A DNA stretch of 8,107 nt, taken from contig JAXFQS010000066.1 in NCBI GenBank assembly GCA_034178815.1, positions 1-8,107 of the forward strand. Direction: 5' to 3'. This DNA is from JAXFQS01 sp034178815. GTDB lineage: Bacteria; Verrucomicrobiota; Kiritimatiellia; RFP12; DVOR01. This document shows, one piece after another, positions 1-7,283 of this stretch. Numbering within the stretch: position 1 is the first letter of the stretch; each line of letters opens with the position of its first letter. The notes under the pieces were generated by a model, which had not been told where the DNA came from, searched no databases, and was given only the letters and a program-made list of their open reading frames with translations. Position numbers and translations under genes: made by a program.

Positions 1-2966
1 CGCCCCCAGTCCAAGAACCACGGATATCCAGCAATCACACTCTTGTGCCCGTCCCGTCGAACAATGTACAGCCCCAGCGCAGCCCGCAGAAACGCCCCCA
101 AAGTTGCCCCCTCGCGCACCCAATCCCGAGGCTCCTCCCACCCCCCGGAAGCCACCTCCCCCGCCCGCGCCACAACCATCCCAGACTCACCACCCTTCAA
201 ATCAAACGAGAACCATCCCGGACTGAACAGATCCGACTTCCCGCCAAGCCCCCGCTCCGCATCATCCCCATGCTCCACCCCATAAGTCCATTGATCCTCC
301 CGGTGCCACAACCCGCCAACCGCCTCCAAAGATGCCTCCCCGAAACGGAAGCCCCTAGCACCGTCCGACACCCGGCCAGACCAATCCCCCTCCACCTCGA
401 ACGCCTTCGTCTTCGTGTGGAAACTGCGCCACTCCACATCCGGACGCAACACCACCCGCACCCCGTCCGTAGGCTCCTCCTGCCCCGCTTCCGACCGACG
501 CAGAACCGTCAACCTAGCCTCATTCTCAAGCGGCCGCAACGCCAGACGCAACACAATTCCAACACTCAACCCCATTCCACACGGCACACGGAAATCCCAC
601 TGGGCATAGCGGCCAGCCGGATCCACCGACACCTGCGACAGACACCCCGCCTCAAGTTCCGACGAATACCCCTGATACTGCACCCAGCCCCTGCAACGCG
701 TCCAGAAAACCGTCCGATCCACGGGAATCGAACGGTTCAAATTCGCCGCGAAAAGCGCATCGTACTGCGAGCGTAAAGTTCCCCACGCCAAACGCACCTG
801 CGCCATCGCCCCCGCCCCATTTCCAAGCACGGTTCGAAGGAACGGATTGCGCCGGATCTCGCCCCCCGAGTAGATCGTCTGGAGGGCGTCAGCGGAGACC
901 TTTTCCTGGCAGATTGCCAACGCACCCTCACGCAGTTCCACCGAGGAACCTTGCACCGTCTCGAAGCGGAAGGTTTCTCCCAGCGGCCTCGAAAGCAACC
1001 GATAGTCGCCCGAGGGCAGGCGCACGGATCGACCGCCGTCGCACCAATCGTCCGCACCCGTTCGCCAGCAGACCCGGAAGGGGGTCGCGGCCGAGAATGC
1101 CACGATGGCATCGGCTGGAACGGGGACGACTCGGTGGAGATCTTGGGGGTAGTTCCAAGGCACCCGCCGCGCCGTTCCTGCCCTCTGGAGCATCAGATCG
1201 GTGCGTCTGGAGTCGGGTATTTCCCGGGCGAGTTCGGCACCGGCTGGGTCTAGGCAAAGGAGTGCGCCGGGGGCGAGTTCGAGGGTATTTTCCTGCAAGG
1301 GAACCCAAGATTCGGCGATATGGTCCCAGGCTTTTGGGGGCATTGGGATGGAGGCGTCCCAAGAGACGGGCTGGGGCTGGAAGGGGTCTAGGTTGGCGAG
1401 CACTAGGAGGTCTCGCCCGGCGCCCGATCGCAGGACGGCGAGGGTGTTTCCGGGGCCTTGCTGAACCATACGAAGGTTGACTCCGGGGCCGAAAGAGGGG
1501 TGCATCTCCAGGAGGCGGTTGAGTTTGGAGATGGGCTCTATCATATTCTTTTTGGCGCCCCAGTTCAAGCCTCCGCAGCCGTGGACATCGATTTTCTGTT
1601 GGGCGAAGTATTCGACACCTGCGGTGATGCCCCAGGCGCCTTCTTGGGAGAGGAGGGCGGAGAGGCGGACGCGCAGGAGGGCCCAGGTCTGGCCGCCGGG
1701 GTGTGCAGCGAGGCGGTTGTTGTCGTGGGTTTCGGCGAAGTGGACGAGGGGGCCGAATCGGGTGCTGCGGTGGAAGGTTTGGGGGAGTTCGCGTTCGAAG
1801 GCGGAGCGGTCGTAGGTCTGGAAGAGTTCGGAGTAGGCCCAGTCGAGGCCGGAGCGGTTGAGTAGGCGGTCTGTGGTCTGGATGGGGCCGCCGAGTCCTT
1901 CGAGGAGGAAGACGGTTTCGGGGAATTTCTCGCGCACTTTGGCGACGATGTAGGTCCAGGTTTTCTCCGGAATCATATAGCCGGCATCGCAGCGGAAGCC
2001 GTCTACGCCTTTGCGGCACCAGTGGAGGAAGACATCGGCCATGAAGCGGCAGAGGCGGGGGTGGGAGTAGTCGAGTTCGACGAGGTCTTCCCAGACGACG
2101 CCCCAGGCGCCCGGGGAGTGGTAGGAGCCGTCGGGGTTTCGTTTGAACCATTCGGGGTGGTGTGTCAGAAGTGTGGAGGCCCAGCCGCAGTGGTTGGCGG
2201 GGAGATCCATCAGGAGGCGGGCGCCGAGGGCGTGTACTTGGGCGACGAGTTGGGTGAATTGTTCGATGGGGGTGGCGTGTGTGTCGAAGTCGGCGAGTGC
2301 GGGGTCGACGCTGAGGAAGTCGGTGGAGGCGAAGGGGCTGCCGTAGCGTCCCATGCGGGCGTAGGTGGTGGGTGTGGGGTGGATGGGGAGGAGCAGGATG
2401 TTGCGGAATCCGAGGGTCTGGACGATGTGGGGGAGGGCTTTGGCGAAGGAGCGGAAGGTGCCGGATGGGGGGATGGCGGTGTAGCCGTTTTGGTCGAGGC
2501 GGTCGAGGGTGGATTGGGGTTCGGGGCCGCCATGGGGGGCTTCGGGGAGGTGGGCGTCGGGGCCGAATTGGCGGATGAAGGCGGCGTAGATGGAGTTGCC
2601 GCGGGCGGTGTGGGCGGGTGCGACTTTGATGGTGAGGTTGTCGCCTTGGGGCCAGATGGGGGGCTCGCCGGAATCGGGGAGGAAGCAGCATTTGCCGCTG
2701 AAGATGCCCTCTTCGAGCAGGGGGATCTGGAGTGTCCAGTGTCCGGGGGCGTCGGGGGTCATGGCGAGGTCGTGCCAGCCGCGCGCAAGGGGGGGAATGT
2801 CGTCTTCGGTCTGACGGATGATTTCGCTTCGGTTGACGGCGGCGCGGGCGAGGTTGGTGCGGAAGACGGCTCGTCCGGGGGGGAGGTCTTGGGCGGTTAG
2901 GGTGACGCGAAAGGTATCAGCGGCGTGGTGCAGAAGGTAGGCACCTGCGGGGGGATTTTGTATCAT
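1..2966 (-). CDS. GH13 alpha-amylase / glycogen debranching enzyme fusion, 3' end beyond window
   Basis: The frame is open without a stop for 988 codons and leaves the window inside the second catalytic module. Residues 1 to about 120 form a beta-rich N-terminal domain. From N124 a GH13 barrel follows with all four conserved regions: D254-LPAN-H259, GFRCD with R325 and nucleophile D327, acid/base E356 in LLEGLGG, and ETHDNNR with H414-D415. A beta domain follows from about residue 505. From about 690 to the end the sequence is GDE-like: TRCRGW (756-761), then AGYPWFLDWG (979-988), the signature at the start of the amylo-alpha-1,6-glucosidase (GH133/GDE) barrel. GH13 activity would be alpha-1,4-glucan hydrolysis or transfer, and the GDE part would remove alpha-1,6 branches from glycogen in the cytoplasm; no signal peptide is visible. 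The ATG overlaps the TGA of the upstream methyltransferase (ATGA), which fixes the start. About 350 residues of the GDE barrel should lie outside. Whether GH13 acts as hydrolase or 4-alpha-glucanotransferase is not decidable here. Confidence 0.9.
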   Translation of the reverse strand, partial: MIQNPPAGAYLLHHAADTFRVTLTAQDLPPGRAVFRTNLARAAVNRSEIIRQTEDDIPPLARGWHDLAMTPDAPGHWTLQIPLLEEGIFSGKCCFLPDSGEPPIWPQGDNLTIKVAPAHTARGNSIYAAFIRQFGPDAHLPEAPHGGPEPQSTLDRLDQNGYTAIPPSGTFRSFAKALPHIVQTLGFRNILLLPIHPTPTTYARMGRYGSPFASTDFLSVDPALADFDTHATPIEQFTQLVAQVHALGARLLMDLPANHCGWASTLLTHHPEWFKRNPDGSYHSPGAWGVVWEDLVELDYSHPRLCRFMADVFLHWCRKGVDGFRCDAGYMIPEKTWTYIVAKVREKFPETVFLLEGLGGPIQTTDRLLNRSGLDWAYSELFQTYDRSAFERELPQTFHRSTRFGPLVHFAETHDNNRLAAHPGGQTWALLRVRLSALLSQEGAWGITAGVEYFAQQKIDVHGCGGLNWGAKKNMIEPISKLNRLLEMHPSFGPGVNLRMVQQGPGNTLAVLRSGAGRDLLVLANLDPFQPQPVSWDASIPMPPKAWDHIAESWVPLQENTLELAPGALLCLDPAGAELAREIPDSRRTDLMLQRAGTARRVPWNYPQDLHRVVPVPADAIVAFSAATPFRVCWRTGADDWCDGGRSVRLPSGDYRLLSRPLGETFRFETVQGSSVELREGALAICQEKVSADALQTIYSGGEIRRNPFLRTVLGNGAGAMAQVRLAWGTLRSQYDALFAANLNRSIPVDRTVFWTRCRGWVQYQGYSSELEAGCLSQVSVDPAGRYAQWDFRVPCGMGLSVGIVLRLALRPLENEARLTVLRRSEAGQEEPTDGVRVVLRPDVEWRSFHTKTKAFEVEGDWSGRVSDGARGFRFGEASLEAVGGLWHREDQWTYGVEHGDDAERGLGGKSDLFSPGWFSFDLKGGESGMVVARAGEVASGGWEEPRDWVREGATLGAFLRAALGLYIVRRDGHKSVIAGYPWFLDWG

Positions 2967-4102
2967 GGTTTGGGGGCGATGGGTTGCAAGGAAAGGAAGG
3001 TCTCGAAATGTTGGGTTCTCGGGAAGAGGTCGACGAGTTCGGCGCGGGCGATGCGGTAGCGTGTCGCGAGGCGGCGCCAGTCGCGGGCAAGGGTGTCTGG
3101 GCCGCAGGAGACATAGCCGATGAACGGGGGAGTGGCTTCGAGCAGGGCATCGAGCACATTGGGGGCAAGACCGGCGCGGGGCGGGTCAACGAGTACGGCG
3201 GCGCCGGGGTGTTCGCGCAGAAGACGCCGCGCCAAACGGGCGCAGTCGCCGCAGTGGTAGGTCGCCTCCACGCCATAGGTTTGGGCGTTGAGGCGGGCGT
3301 CGGCGACCGCCTCAGGGGAGGTTTCGACGCCAACGATCCGGCGGAATCGCGAGGCTAAGAGCAACCCGAAGACGCCCGCCCCGCAATAGAGGTCGAGCAG
3401 CGTCTCGCCCCCGGGGAAGTGCTGCTGAACCGTGCGGAAGAGGGTGTCGGCCTGAGCCGGATTGACCTGCCAAAAGCCGTCGGCGCGAACCTGCATCGGG
3501 CCAATCGGGGTCGCCTCGGTCAGGCGCACGGGTGGGGCGGAACGGTCGCGCCAGAAGCGCACGCCGTCGTGCGGCGTATAGCGCAGCGTCAAGGTCGAGC
3601 CTGCCTTGAAGGAGGCGGCGAAACCGGGTTGTGAACGCAGCCGCGCAAGGCACTCGTTGATGGCCGGATGCGCCAGCGGATCGCGGGCCAAATCGAGAAT
3701 CTCCGCGCGCGAACCTTGGCAATAGCCCAACGCGCCGCGCCCGTTGGAACGCAACACAATCTTGTTGCGGTAGCCCTCGATTGAATGCGCCCCGTGCACC
3801 TCGTCGACAGGCCGCTTGAGGAACCATTCCAACTGCTCCCGCTTGGCCGCGAGTTCCACCCCGTAGGCCATGTGCGAGTAGACCGAGCCCGGCAGAGATT
3901 CCCCCCCGATGCGCTCGGGAGAAGGCTCTAAAACCTCCACCAGACGGGCGAAATCGCACCGCGGCGTACGCCGCAAAACCTCCGCCGAAACCCACTCGCC
4001 GGGCACCGTTCCCGGCACAAAGACAACCTTTCCTTCGTCGCGGGCCACCCCATCCCCGCCAAAGGCCAGACGCTCGATATGGTATCTTCGGGGGGGCGTC
4101 AT
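2963..4102 (-). CDS. RlmD/TrmA-family RNA (uracil-5-)-methyltransferase
   Basis: This 379-residue protein is a class I SAM-dependent methyltransferase of the RumA/TrmA family, which makes 5-methyluridine in rRNA or tRNA. Residues 1-60 look like the TRAM RNA-binding domain (IERLAFGGDGVAR; FVPGTVPGE). GFWQVNPAQAD (209-219) is the family FxQxN segment. The SAM-binding motif is DLYCGAGVFG (237-246), with VGVET (257-261) closing the next strand. DPPRAG (306-311) precedes the catalytic cysteine C333 in YVSCGP, where most relatives have SCNP. DLFPRTQHFET (358-368) supplies the general base E367. The region where RlmD carries its [4Fe-4S] cysteines (about 65-85) has none. I chose ATG at 4102, since it overlaps the stop of the 33-residue gene (ATGA) and the protein begins where the family begins; the open frame extends 70 codons further up, but only as an overlap with the preceding two genes. 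The substrate (rRNA or tRNA position) cannot be told from sequence. Confidence 0.92.
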   Translation of the reverse strand: MTPPRRYHIERLAFGGDGVARDEGKVVFVPGTVPGEWVSAEVLRRTPRCDFARLVEVLEPSPERIGGESLPGSVYSHMAYGVELAAKREQLEWFLKRPVDEVHGAHSIEGYRNKIVLRSNGRGALGYCQGSRAEILDLARDPLAHPAINECLARLRSQPGFAASFKAGSTLTLRYTPHDGVRFWRDRSAPPVRLTEATPIGPMQVRADGFWQVNPAQADTLFRTVQQHFPGGETLLDLYCGAGVFGLLLASRFRRIVGVETSPEAVADARLNAQTYGVEATYHCGDCARLARRLLREHPGAAVLVDPPRAGLAPNVLDALLEATPPFIGYVSCGPDTLARDWRRLATRYRIARAELVDLFPRTQHFETFLSLQPIAPKP

Positions 4103-4200
4103 GGCTCCGGATTGCGCCAAATCTTCAACAGGCAATAGACCGTCCCCAATACCACGAACGACCACGCACCAATCAACAAAATCCAGCCGCAGGTAGTCAT
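4099..4200 (-). CDS. metS: MetS-like small subunit of NSS-family amino-acid importer (33 aa)
   Basis: A tiny gene of 33 codons, easily missed. The protein begins MTTCGWILLIG and ends CLLKIWRNPEP: a short N-terminus, one hydrophobic helix (about residues 6-25) and a positively charged tail closing in R-x-PE. This matches the pattern of the MetS small subunits that follow NSS-type transporter genes; in Corynebacterium MetP needs MetS for methionine/alanine uptake (established knowledge). Its ATG overlaps the transporter's TGA (ATGA), and its own TGA overlaps the ATG of the methyltransferase in the same way. A clear Shine-Dalgarno, GGAGG at 4211-4207, stands 6 bases before the ATG, inside the last codons of the transporter. 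It likely sits in the inner membrane bound to the transporter. Ligand specificity is not implied by the symbol, which is used in the family sense. Confidence 0.8.
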   Translation of the reverse strand: MTTCGWILLIGAWSFVVLGTVYCLLKIWRNPEP

Positions 4201-5714
4201 CTCTTCCCTCCGCCGTACGCCCGCTTGACCAGGAACATGCCAAACCCGAAGAGCGCCACATACCCCACGCGCACCACCACAATCCAAAACCTCTGCTCCT
4301 CCGGGACGCCAATCAGCAGCAGCCGCCGCCAGCCGTCCGTTGCCGCCCACGAAAGCAAAATCCCCGCCAGAATCACCGGCGTAATCCAAGTCAGGACAAA
4401 GCGGAACACACGGGGAATCCGCAGCCGCGCCGCCTCGTGCAGCAAACACCACCCCTTGACCGGCCCTATGTACCTCAGGAAAACAAACAATTCAATGCAC
4501 GCGAACAGAGGCAGCGAGAACATGCTGAACCAGAAGTCCAGTTCGTCCATCGTATAGTCCCGCACCATCGAAAGCCAAGAACCCGCCAACAACATCCCCC
4601 CCACGACAGCCACCGCCCGCTTTCGCGTCAACCCCAGACGCTCCTCGAAGAACGCCAACGACGGGTGAATCATCGAAACCGTGCTCGTCAATCCCGCCAC
4701 AAACAGCAGCGAAAACCAAACAACCCCCAGCACCGCCCCATACCCGACATGATTGAAAATCAGCGGCATAGTCCGGAACCCGAGCCCGAACATGCCCCCC
4801 TCGATTGCTTGCTGCGTCCCGACCGGCCCGAAGAAACAAAACGCCGCCGGTATAATGATGGATGCGCCGATGACCACTTCAATCAATTCGTTCAACATCG
4901 CGGCAGTCGTCGACCCCAAGGCCACATCGTCATCGCGGCGGAGATAACTGGCATAGGTCATCAAACAGCCGATTCCAATCGAGAGAGAGAAGAATATCTG
5001 AGAGGCCGCCGCCAGCCAGATTTTCGGGGAGAGCAGTTGGCTGAAGTCGGGGTTCCACAAGAATCCGAAACCGTTCGAGACATTCCACTCTGGACGGCCG
5101 GGGATTGGCGCGCCGAGGAAGAGAACTTTGCCAGCGATGACCAGACCTGCTAGGATGAGCACGGGCATGGAGATGCGGCAGAGGCGCTCGATTCCTCTGC
5201 TGACGCCGCGGTAGAGGATAAGGAAGTTTGCCCCAAAGGTGACGGCAAAGGGAAGGAAGCGCCAGGGGGAATGGATGTAGGCGACGAATAGGCGGTTCAT
5301 GGCCTCGGGATCGTCTATGCCGCGGTAGGTTCCCAGCAGGGCAAGGGCGGCGTAGGCTAACGACCAACTTTCGATGTAGAGGTAGTAGAAGGAGATGCCA
5401 AGGGGCCCAAATGTGCCGATAATTCCAAAATATTTCAGCCAACGGGGTTTGGCGGCAATCGCGCGGATGATGCCCGGCGCATCGCCCACGGCGTACTGTC
5501 CTCCGTAGCGGCCCATTGTCCATTCGACCCAGCACATAGGGAGTCCCAGGAGAAGGAATGCGAGGAAGTAGGGGATGATGAAGGCGCCGCCGCCGTTGGT
5601 CGCGGCAATGCTTGGGAATCGGAGCAGATTGCCCAATCCGACGGCGCTACCGGCGGCTGCGAGAATGATGCCGAGGCGTCCAGCCCAGGCATCGCGTGTG
5701 GGGTTAGACTTCAC
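4197..5714 (-). CDS. LeuT-type sodium-dependent amino-acid transporter (NSS/SNF family)
   Basis: Inner-membrane secondary transporter of about 505 residues with roughly 12 hydrophobic segments; LeuT has 519. The N-terminus resembles LeuT closely: RLGIILAAAGSAVGLGN, then RFP, GGGAFIIPY and EWTMGRYGG. With the GTG start, residues aligning with the LeuT Na1 site are A24, N29, S243 (Thr in LeuT) and N275; for Na2 they are G22, V25, A340, T343 and S344. E279 aligns with LeuT E290, the acidic residue that makes bacterial members chloride-independent. Tyr111 in YYLYIESW aligns with the substrate-pocket tyrosine Y108. Two other pocket positions seem changed (LeuT F259 to Ile, I359 to Met), so the substrate may not be leucine. 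The gene overlaps the Mur ligase end and is followed at once by the MetS-like gene, which suggests a two-subunit importer. The start is uncertain: GTG 5714 is chosen, with TTG 5732 six codons upstream as the alternative; neither has a strong Shine-Dalgarno. Confidence 0.93.
   Translation of the reverse strand: MKSNPTRDAWAGRLGIILAAAGSAVGLGNLLRFPSIAATNGGGAFIIPYFLAFLLLGLPMCWVEWTMGRYGGQYAVGDAPGIIRAIAAKPRWLKYFGIIGTFGPLGISFYYLYIESWSLAYAALALLGTYRGIDDPEAMNRLFVAYIHSPWRFLPFAVTFGANFLILYRGVSRGIERLCRISMPVLILAGLVIAGKVLFLGAPIPGRPEWNVSNGFGFLWNPDFSQLLSPKIWLAAASQIFFSLSIGIGCLMTYASYLRRDDDVALGSTTAAMLNELIEVVIGASIIIPAAFCFFGPVGTQQAIEGGMFGLGFRTMPLIFNHVGYGAVLGVVWFSLLFVAGLTSTVSMIHPSLAFFEERLGLTRKRAVAVVGGMLLAGSWLSMVRDYTMDELDFWFSMFSLPLFACIELFVFLRYIGPVKGWCLLHEAARLRIPRVFRFVLTWITPVILAGILLSWAATDGWRRLLLIGVPEEQRFWIVVVRVGYVALFGFGMFLVKRAYGGGKR
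4206..4211 (-). promoter_or_regulatory. Shine-Dalgarno of the 33-residue small subunit gene
   Basis: GGAGGG on the minus strand, with the GGAGG core 6 bases from the ATG at 4200. It lies within the codons for the C-terminal glycines of the transporter. It is the strongest ribosome site in the operon and the main argument that the short gene is translated. Confidence 0.75.
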
Positions 5715-7002
5715 GGGCGAGCTTTCTGGCAAGGTATGGCAGTTGAGGGTCTCTGGCGCCGAGAATGGCGATTAGGTCGCAGTAGGGGGCGCGGGCGCGG
5801 AGAAGGGTCTCGGCTGCGGGGATATCAGGGACGAGGGTGGCAAGGCCGGGGGGGAGGAGGTCGATTAGGTCTTGGGAGTTGACGGTGCGGTCTGCGGTGC
5901 CGCCGGCGTCGTAGACGGGGAGCAGGACGAGGAGGTCTTGGGGGCGGAGGCGTTGGGCGAAGAGGGTAGCGAGGGGGGCTTTCATTTTGCGCAGAGGAGC
6001 GTATCCGTGGGGGCGCCAGAGAGCCGTGAGTCCGCGCGGGGCGAGGGTTTGGAGGGTGTCGAGGGCGGCCGCGAGTTTGGCGGTGTTGTGCGCGTAGTCG
6101 TCGATGACGAGTGCGCCGGAGCAGGTGCCGCATCGTTGCAAACGGCGTTCGATTCCTTGGAAGGTCTGGAGGGCGGATGCGATGTTTTTGGGGGGAATTC
6201 CGAGGCGGAGGGCCATCTCGATGGCGGCCAGGGCGTTGGCAATGTTGTGGGCGCCCGGGAGAGGAAGTCGGTAGTTCTGTCCGCGCCAGTCGAAGGTTGC
6301 ACCCCAGGCTTCGGGGCGTATGTTCTGGGGCTGGAGGGGGGCGTGGCGGGTGTCGATGCAAATGCCGGGAATGGCGGCGCGGAAGGTGTCGAAGAGGTGC
6401 TCTGTTTCGTCGAGATCGAAGTGGTCGGCGGAGGCGTTGGTGATGATGGCGTGGGTTGGACGGAAGGCGGTCAATGAGCGGTCGCTCTCGTCGACTTCGG
6501 CTACCATCAGGGGTTTGGCGTGCCCGGGGAGGATGGTGCCATTGGAGCGGCGCACGGAGGCAATGCGGTTGCCGCCGTCTTCCCAGCCGACAACTCCGGC
6601 GCCGTTGACGACGCAGGGATCGGCGCCGCTCTCGGCGAGAATCCACCCGAGCAGTGCGGTGACACTGCTTTTGCCAGCGGTTCCGGCGACCGCGACGAGT
6701 TCGTACCGGGAGGCGACGAGTTCGGCCAGGGCTGTGGCACGGTGGATTACGGGAATGCCTAGGCGCCGTGCCGCCAGAAGGTCTGGGTTGTCCGCCTCGA
6801 TTGCGGTCGAGACGATTACGCCCGCGCAACCGGTCGATACGCCGCTGCCATCCTGCGCAAAGAGCGCAATCTCCCTGGCGGGCAACTCCAAATCGCGCTG
6901 ACGATCTGAGCCCGACACGGCGAACCCCTGGTCGAGCAGCGCTTGCGCCAACGCCCGCATTCCAACCCCGCCCACACCGACTAGATGGTACAACTCAGCC
7001 AT
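5704..7002 (-). CDS. MurC-like Mur ligase family protein
   Basis: A 432-residue ATP-dependent Mur ligase with the three-domain plan of MurC/Mpl. The N-terminal Rossmann motif is GVGGVGM (9-15), where MurC binds UDP-MurNAc. The ATP loop reads GTAGKSS (107-113); MurC has GTHGKTT, so the His is replaced by Ala and the Thr pair by Ser, while K111 is kept. Further family marks are EVDESD (169-174), TNASADHFD (188-196), PGAHNIANALAA (249-260), GIERR (283-287), DDYAHN (301-306) and PHGYAPLRKM (331-340). MurC joins L-alanine to UDP-N-acetylmuramate in cell-wall synthesis and Mpl attaches recycled peptides; which reaction this protein performs is not clear, and it may be a paralogue beside a genuine murC. 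ATG 7002 is chosen since it puts the Rossmann strand right at the start and lies beside a promoter; ATG 7011 and TTG 7038 are in frame upstream, but overlap the promoter elements. It is the first gene of the operon. Confidence 0.87.
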   Translation of the reverse strand: MAELYHLVGVGGVGMRALAQALLDQGFAVSGSDRQRDLELPAREIALFAQDGSGVSTGCAGVIVSTAIEADNPDLLAARRLGIPVIHRATALAELVASRYELVAVAGTAGKSSVTALLGWILAESGADPCVVNGAGVVGWEDGGNRIASVRRSNGTILPGHAKPLMVAEVDESDRSLTAFRPTHAIITNASADHFDLDETEHLFDTFRAAIPGICIDTRHAPLQPQNIRPEAWGATFDWRGQNYRLPLPGAHNIANALAAIEMALRLGIPPKNIASALQTFQGIERRLQRCGTCSGALVIDDYAHNTAKLAAALDTLQTLAPRGLTALWRPHGYAPLRKMKAPLATLFAQRLRPQDLLVLLPVYDAGGTADRTVNSQDLIDLLPPGLATLVPDIPAAETLLRARAPYCDLIAILGARDPQLPYLARKLAREV

Positions 7003-7009
7003 GCCTTCC

Positions 7010-7038
7010 ATTATATCCGAATGACGCCACGCCCGCAA
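7010..7038 (-). promoter_or_regulatory. Sigma70-type promoter of the five-gene operon
   Basis: On the minus strand TTGCGG (7038-7033) and a perfect TATAAT (7015-7010) are separated by exactly 17 bases. A run of six T and a further T-rich stretch (7046-7037) stands just upstream and partly into the -35, like an UP element. The expected start of transcription is 7003 or 7002, i.e. at the A of the Mur ligase ATG, so the mRNA would have almost no leader. Seen: the elements and spacing. Inferred: promoter activity. Confidence 0.6.
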
Positions 7039-7137
7039 ACAAAAAAGCCCTTCCTCCGGTCATCCCCCTCACCTATCCCCCCTAATCCCTGCCCCTCCCT
7101 CCTCCGAAACCGTCCCGCCTCCGCCCCCATTTCCTGC

Positions 7138-7252
7138 GTACCCACGCCCCACACACCTGAGCACCCACGCACCACACACCTGTGTACCCACGCCCCACAC
7201 ACCTGTCTACCCACGCCCCGTACACCTGTGCACCACCGCCCCGTACACCTAC
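7138..7252. repeat. Five tandem copies of a 23-bp repeat
   Basis: Copies lie at 7138-7160, 7161-7183, 7184-7206, 7207-7229 and 7230-7252. Plus-strand units contain CCCACGCCCC followed by ACACACCTGT or TACACCTGT. Against copy 3, copy 1 has 1 difference, copy 2 has 2, copy 4 has 3 and copy 5 has 7. A poorer match at 7115-7137 may be a decayed extra copy. The unit is not a multiple of three, so the array is not a coding repeat. It lies between the alkyltransferase stop and the operon promoter, about 100 bases before the -35. On the minus strand it is G-rich (GGGG and GGG runs in each unit). The whole 245-base gap 7039-7283 holds this array, a C-rich stretch at 7047-7137 without recognisable structure, and the promoter. 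Confidence 0.9.
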
Positions 7253-7283
7253 CAACCTCCAAAATCAACTCCAACCCATCCAC

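Noticed and set aside
45..776. A 243-codon plus-strand frame rich in Pro, Arg and His
   Set aside because: It is antisense to the GDE part of the fusion gene; low-complexity shadow.
928..2691. A 587-codon open frame on the minus strand, rich in Arg and Pro
   Set aside because: It is a shifted frame over the debranching enzyme gene; its composition is that of GC-rich shadow frames and has no family motif, while the neighbouring frame contains all GH13 motifs.
2022..2900. A 292-codon plus-strand frame rich in Gly, Val, Ala and Glu
   Set aside because: It is antisense to the GH13 gene, without motifs, and follows from the C-ending codons of the real gene.
4103..4312. A 70-codon in-frame extension of the RNA methyltransferase
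   Set aside because: It overlaps the small subunit gene and the transporter end, has no TRAM homology, and the ATG at 4102 with its ATGA overlap gives the normal family N-terminus.
7041..7060. Terminator made by the T-run at 7046-7041
   Set aside because: The bases before it are G-rich on the same strand and cannot form a stem; the T-run fits better as part of the operon promoter.
7138..7252. CRISPR array
   Set aside because: The copies are directly adjacent with no spacers and no cas gene is nearby.
7011..7283. A 90-codon minus-strand frame starting with GTG right after the alkyltransferase stop
   Set aside because: It reads through the 23-bp repeats and the operon promoter, giving Gly/Val/Cys-rich low-complexity sequence with no sign of a protein; repeat length is not a multiple of three.
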